A stretch of DNA of 64,000 bases from Marinilabiliales bacterium. Lineage in GTDB: Bacteria; Bacteroidota; Bacteroidia; Bacteroidales; F082. Each line of letters starts with the position of its first letter. The stretch's first letter is position 1. The stretch spans positions 1 through 64,000 of the forward strand of contig PKTA01000039.1 in the NCBI GenBank assembly GCA_002869365.1, written 5' to 3'. Shown here one piece after another: positions 62,101 through 64,000 of this stretch. The translations under genes and the position numbers were made by a program. The notes beneath the pieces were generated by a model that saw nothing but the letters and a program-made list of their open reading frames with translations, was not told the DNA's origin and ran no database searches.

Positions 62101-63564
62101 TTGGGATTAAGTATTTCGAGAAATTTTGCCAGTTTGCTGGGAGGTGAAATGATACTTGAAAGTGAGGAAGGAAAAGGATCTTCATTCTCTATTGTATTAC
62201 CTGTGAAATTTAATGATACCGATGAGGATATTAATAATGACAAATCAATAAGCGATCAAAAAGTTTCAAATGTTATTAATGAAAACTCTTTTGGGACGAC
62301 CAAAGACAATAAAGACCAAAGCAAAACAACGGTTTCTAAAAATGTTGAAATATCTGTAAAAGATGATAAGGAAATACTGGAAGAGGGTGACAAACTTATT
62401 TTAATAATCGAGGATGATTATAATTTTGCCAGCGTACTGCTTAGTTTAGCACATGATCACGGTTTTAAGGGGCTAATTGCTTTGGATGGTGAAACAGGCC
62501 TGTATTACGCTGATTATTACACTCCTAAGGCAATAGTTCTGGATATAGGTTTGCCTGGTATTGATGGATATCAAGTAATGGAGAAACTAAAAACTAATGC
62601 CAAAACAAGGCATATACCAGTACACTTCATATCTGCGGCAGACAGGAATATTGATGCTTTCAAGATGGGAGCAATTGGTTATCTTACAAAACCGGCCAAA
62701 AAAGAAGCAATAGAAAAAGTTTTTGGCAAAATAGAGAGTTTGATTGCCAAACCGGTTAAAAAATTACTTGTAGTTGAAGATGAGGCAATAATGCGTAAAA
62801 GTATTATTGAACTAATGAAGGGGGAGAACATTGAAATTACGGAAATTGAAAAAGGTAAAGAGGCTATAGAATTACTTAAAAACCAAACATTCGACTGTAT
62901 GATCCTTGATTTAGGTTTAGAAGATATTACGGGTTTTGAATTACTGGAAGAACTTGGATCCAATGATATAGCAAGCGATTTACCAATTGTAATTTATACT
63001 GGTAAAGAATTAAGCAAAAAGGAAAACGACACACTCCAAAAATATTCTCAAAGCATAATTTTAAAAGGAGCACATTCATTCGAAAGATTGCTTGCTGAAA
63101 CAACACTCTTTTTACATCAGGTTGAATCGAATTTACCTAGTGAGAAGAGAAAAATGTTAGAAACTATTCATGGAAAAGAAAATATTCTTGACGGTAAAAC
63201 AATTCTTGTTGTAGACGATGATATGAGAAATGTTTTTGCTCTTTCAAGTTTGCTTGAAAGCAATAATGCAAAAGTAATTGTTGGGAAAAACGGGAAGGAA
63301 GGCATTGAGCAATTAGAAAAAAACAATAATATTGACCTTGTATTAATGGACATTATGATGCCTGAAATGGATGGCTATGAAGCCATGAGGAGAATTAGAA
63401 AAGTGAATAAATGGAAAGACCTGCCTATAATTGCACTAACAGCAAAAGCGATGAAAGAAGATCGCCAGAAATGTTTGGATGCAGGAGCAAATGAATATTT
63501 ATCAAAGCCTGTTGAAAAAGACAAATTAATTTCACTTTTACGTGTTTGGCTATATAACAAGTAG
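59167..63564 (+). CDS. Transmembrane hybrid histidine kinase: Cache-like sensor, three HAMP-like units, GAF, coiled coil, HisKA-HATPase, three REC
   Basis: 1465 aa; two TM around a Cache-like region; HAMP-like repeats; GAF (VKKKISPGEGIIGQVFKTSESLIIENN); EFLANMSHELRTPLNSIIVLSQLL; three REC domains. Confidence 0.94.
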   Translation: MEKKYLDYNESNSWERLKHTLKSWKYIGVGKSMLIWFLAISFVPLATVGYINYLKAYQGLTVVADKSLKSSSQLRLRYLNTYFEEASYFLEITSTSGSQKIYFNQLIEQFKNSNLTAKEFVSGEEWVKITSKQIDDFRTTLKKKDFYNFLFINLNGDVIFSVKKERILGSNIFSGLFLDTKFSKTVTKALEEDRTYFSDLEVFEPSMGIISGFFINTLKNTDGQVIGIVALQITENEINKMLQHDAGYGETGQAYIVGKDLYLRSTQKYGSENEVLSKKIENDKTKLWKDYLIHRDNKKYLIENELEEETGSNYDTDGTGRFVLGIYRNIDYLEKFGVNWALIEEIDHEEAFVNARELSDIVKVSFIITILIVLLISILVTRWFVNPIKQLSSWGKQVAIGKLNTVIIKAPENEIGDMSSTFNRLVNSLKSYADVAKSMAKGDFSEKVEIRSEDDVLGQSMNQMVESFVSVVNQANSIAKGDYSTEIKPRSENDSLGKALFKMTSTLRENSIEIKRQDWLKTGYNKLADTIKGINAVKTLSERILDFYCNYLNAHIGLLYIVDKEQLKLTGTWGISEDNKFVKKKISPGEGIIGQVFKTSESLIIENNTEDNLPEVNYGSEEKKLATYVYYPLTHEKQLVAVLALGMTEKIDDVQTEFIENSIKDIAITLVTLQSHIKVKELLKQTQEQAHELEVQQEELKQTNEELQEQTNALKVSEENLQAQKEELKVTNEELEERSKALEIQRDAIRRKNKELELARVEIENKAKDIARASQYKSEFLANMSHELRTPLNSIIVLSQLLAENKRTHLDEKEMQYAATINSSGNDLLDLINDILDLSKVESGNIELNIERLYLQDLQQFVKISFKPLLDKKGLELEFNDKSGKLDFIETDVQRLQQIVKNLFSNAIKFTETGKISLNIKYPAKGIKLTNDKIDKSQSVVITVEDTGIGIPKDKQKFIFEAFKQADGTTSRKYGGTGLGLSISRNFASLLGGEMILESEEGKGSSFSIVLPVKFNDTDEDINNDKSISDQKVSNVINENSFGTTKDNKDQSKTTVSKNVEISVKDDKEILEEGDKLILIIEDDYNFASVLLSLAHDHGFKGLIALDGETGLYYADYYTPKAIVLDIGLPGIDGYQVMEKLKTNAKTRHIPVHFISAADRNIDAFKMGAIGYLTKPAKKEAIEKVFGKIESLIAKPVKKLLVVEDEAIMRKSIIELMKGENIEITEIEKGKEAIELLKNQTFDCMILDLGLEDITGFELLEELGSNDIASDLPIVIYTGKELSKKENDTLQKYSQSIILKGAHSFERLLAETTLFLHQVESNLPSEKRKMLETIHGKENILDGKTILVVDDDMRNVFALSSLLESNNAKVIVGKNGKEGIEQLEKNNNIDLVLMDIMMPEMDGYEAMRRIRKVNKWKDLPIIALTAKAMKEDRQKCLDAGANEYLSKPVEKDKLISLLRVWLYNK

Positions 63565-63587
63565 AGACTAAGCCTTTATACAACAAC

Positions 63588-64000
63588 ATGGATCTAAACG
63601 ACAATAACAGAGAAAAGATTGAAGCAGACCTATTAATTGAGGCGGTAAAGAGATACTACGGTTATGATTTCAGCAATTATAGCAAAGCACATATTAAAAG
63701 GAGAATGTCTGTCTTTTTGTCGAAGCACAGATATGAAAGCATTTCGGAAATGCAGCATTATGTGTTGCATAACCCTAATATTTTTGAAGACTTTTTAAAT
63801 AACTTCTCCATTAATGTTACTGAAATGTTTCGTGATCCCGGTTTTTATAAAGATTTCAGAGAAAGTGTTATTCCCATTTTAAAAACATATCCTTATCTGA
63901 AAATTTGGATTGCAGGCTGTGCTACCGGCGAAGAAGTTTATTCTTTCGCAATTATGTTACAAGAGGAAGGCCTTTTGGCAAGGTCTACAATTTATGCTAC
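63588..64000 (+). CDS. CheR-type protein-glutamate methyltransferase, partial at window end
   Basis: Manual translation MDLNDNNREKIEADLLIEAVKRYYGYDFSNYSKAHIKRRMSVFLSKHRY...FSINVTEMFRDPGFYKDFRESVIPILKTYPYLKIWIAGCATGEEVYSFAIMLQEEG. Confidence 0.95.
   Translation, partial: MDLNDNNREKIEADLLIEAVKRYYGYDFSNYSKAHIKRRMSVFLSKHRYESISEMQHYVLHNPNIFEDFLNNFSINVTEMFRDPGFYKDFRESVIPILKTYPYLKIWIAGCATGEEVYSFAIMLQEEGLLARSTIYA

Overview
This 64 kb window is AT-rich Bacteroidota (Bacteroidia-like) chromosome. The taxonomic signals are type IX secretion sorting tails, TAnnTTTG promoter-like motifs, an RND-TolC fusion and ribosomal protein THX. Most of it is ordinary core and housekeeping sequence: clpB, a DUF1573/yajC/YbbR/coaE cluster, yidC, galK, recQ, HU, fmt, trmH and murD. 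There is also a metal-efflux locus with its two-component system, an ECF sigma / transmembrane-barrel / secreted PKD-protein block, and a cluster of multi-domain hybrid histidine kinases leading into a cheR-like gene cut by the window end. I found no CRISPR array, recognisable transposase, rRNA operon or obvious prophage. The points most worth a second look are: (1) a tRNA-Met locus arranged as 5' fragment / full gene / 3' fragment, with short perfect hairpins at the breakpoints; (2) a murD gene overlapping a MurL-like gene, suggesting the L-Glu ligation plus epimerisation route to D-Glu in peptidoglycan; (3) ribosomal protein THX with a long Lys-rich histone-like tail; (4) an in-frame TAA interrupting a Cache-type sensor gene at the left edge; (5) an SPFH / PH-like / small ribbon-helix-helix gene trio, the last missing from the ORF track; (6) an ECF sigma operon with an inner-membrane-TM plus C-terminal barrel protein; (7) a triple-HAMP, triple-REC hybrid kinase next to cheR. 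All family calls come from reading the translated sequences; no database search was run.
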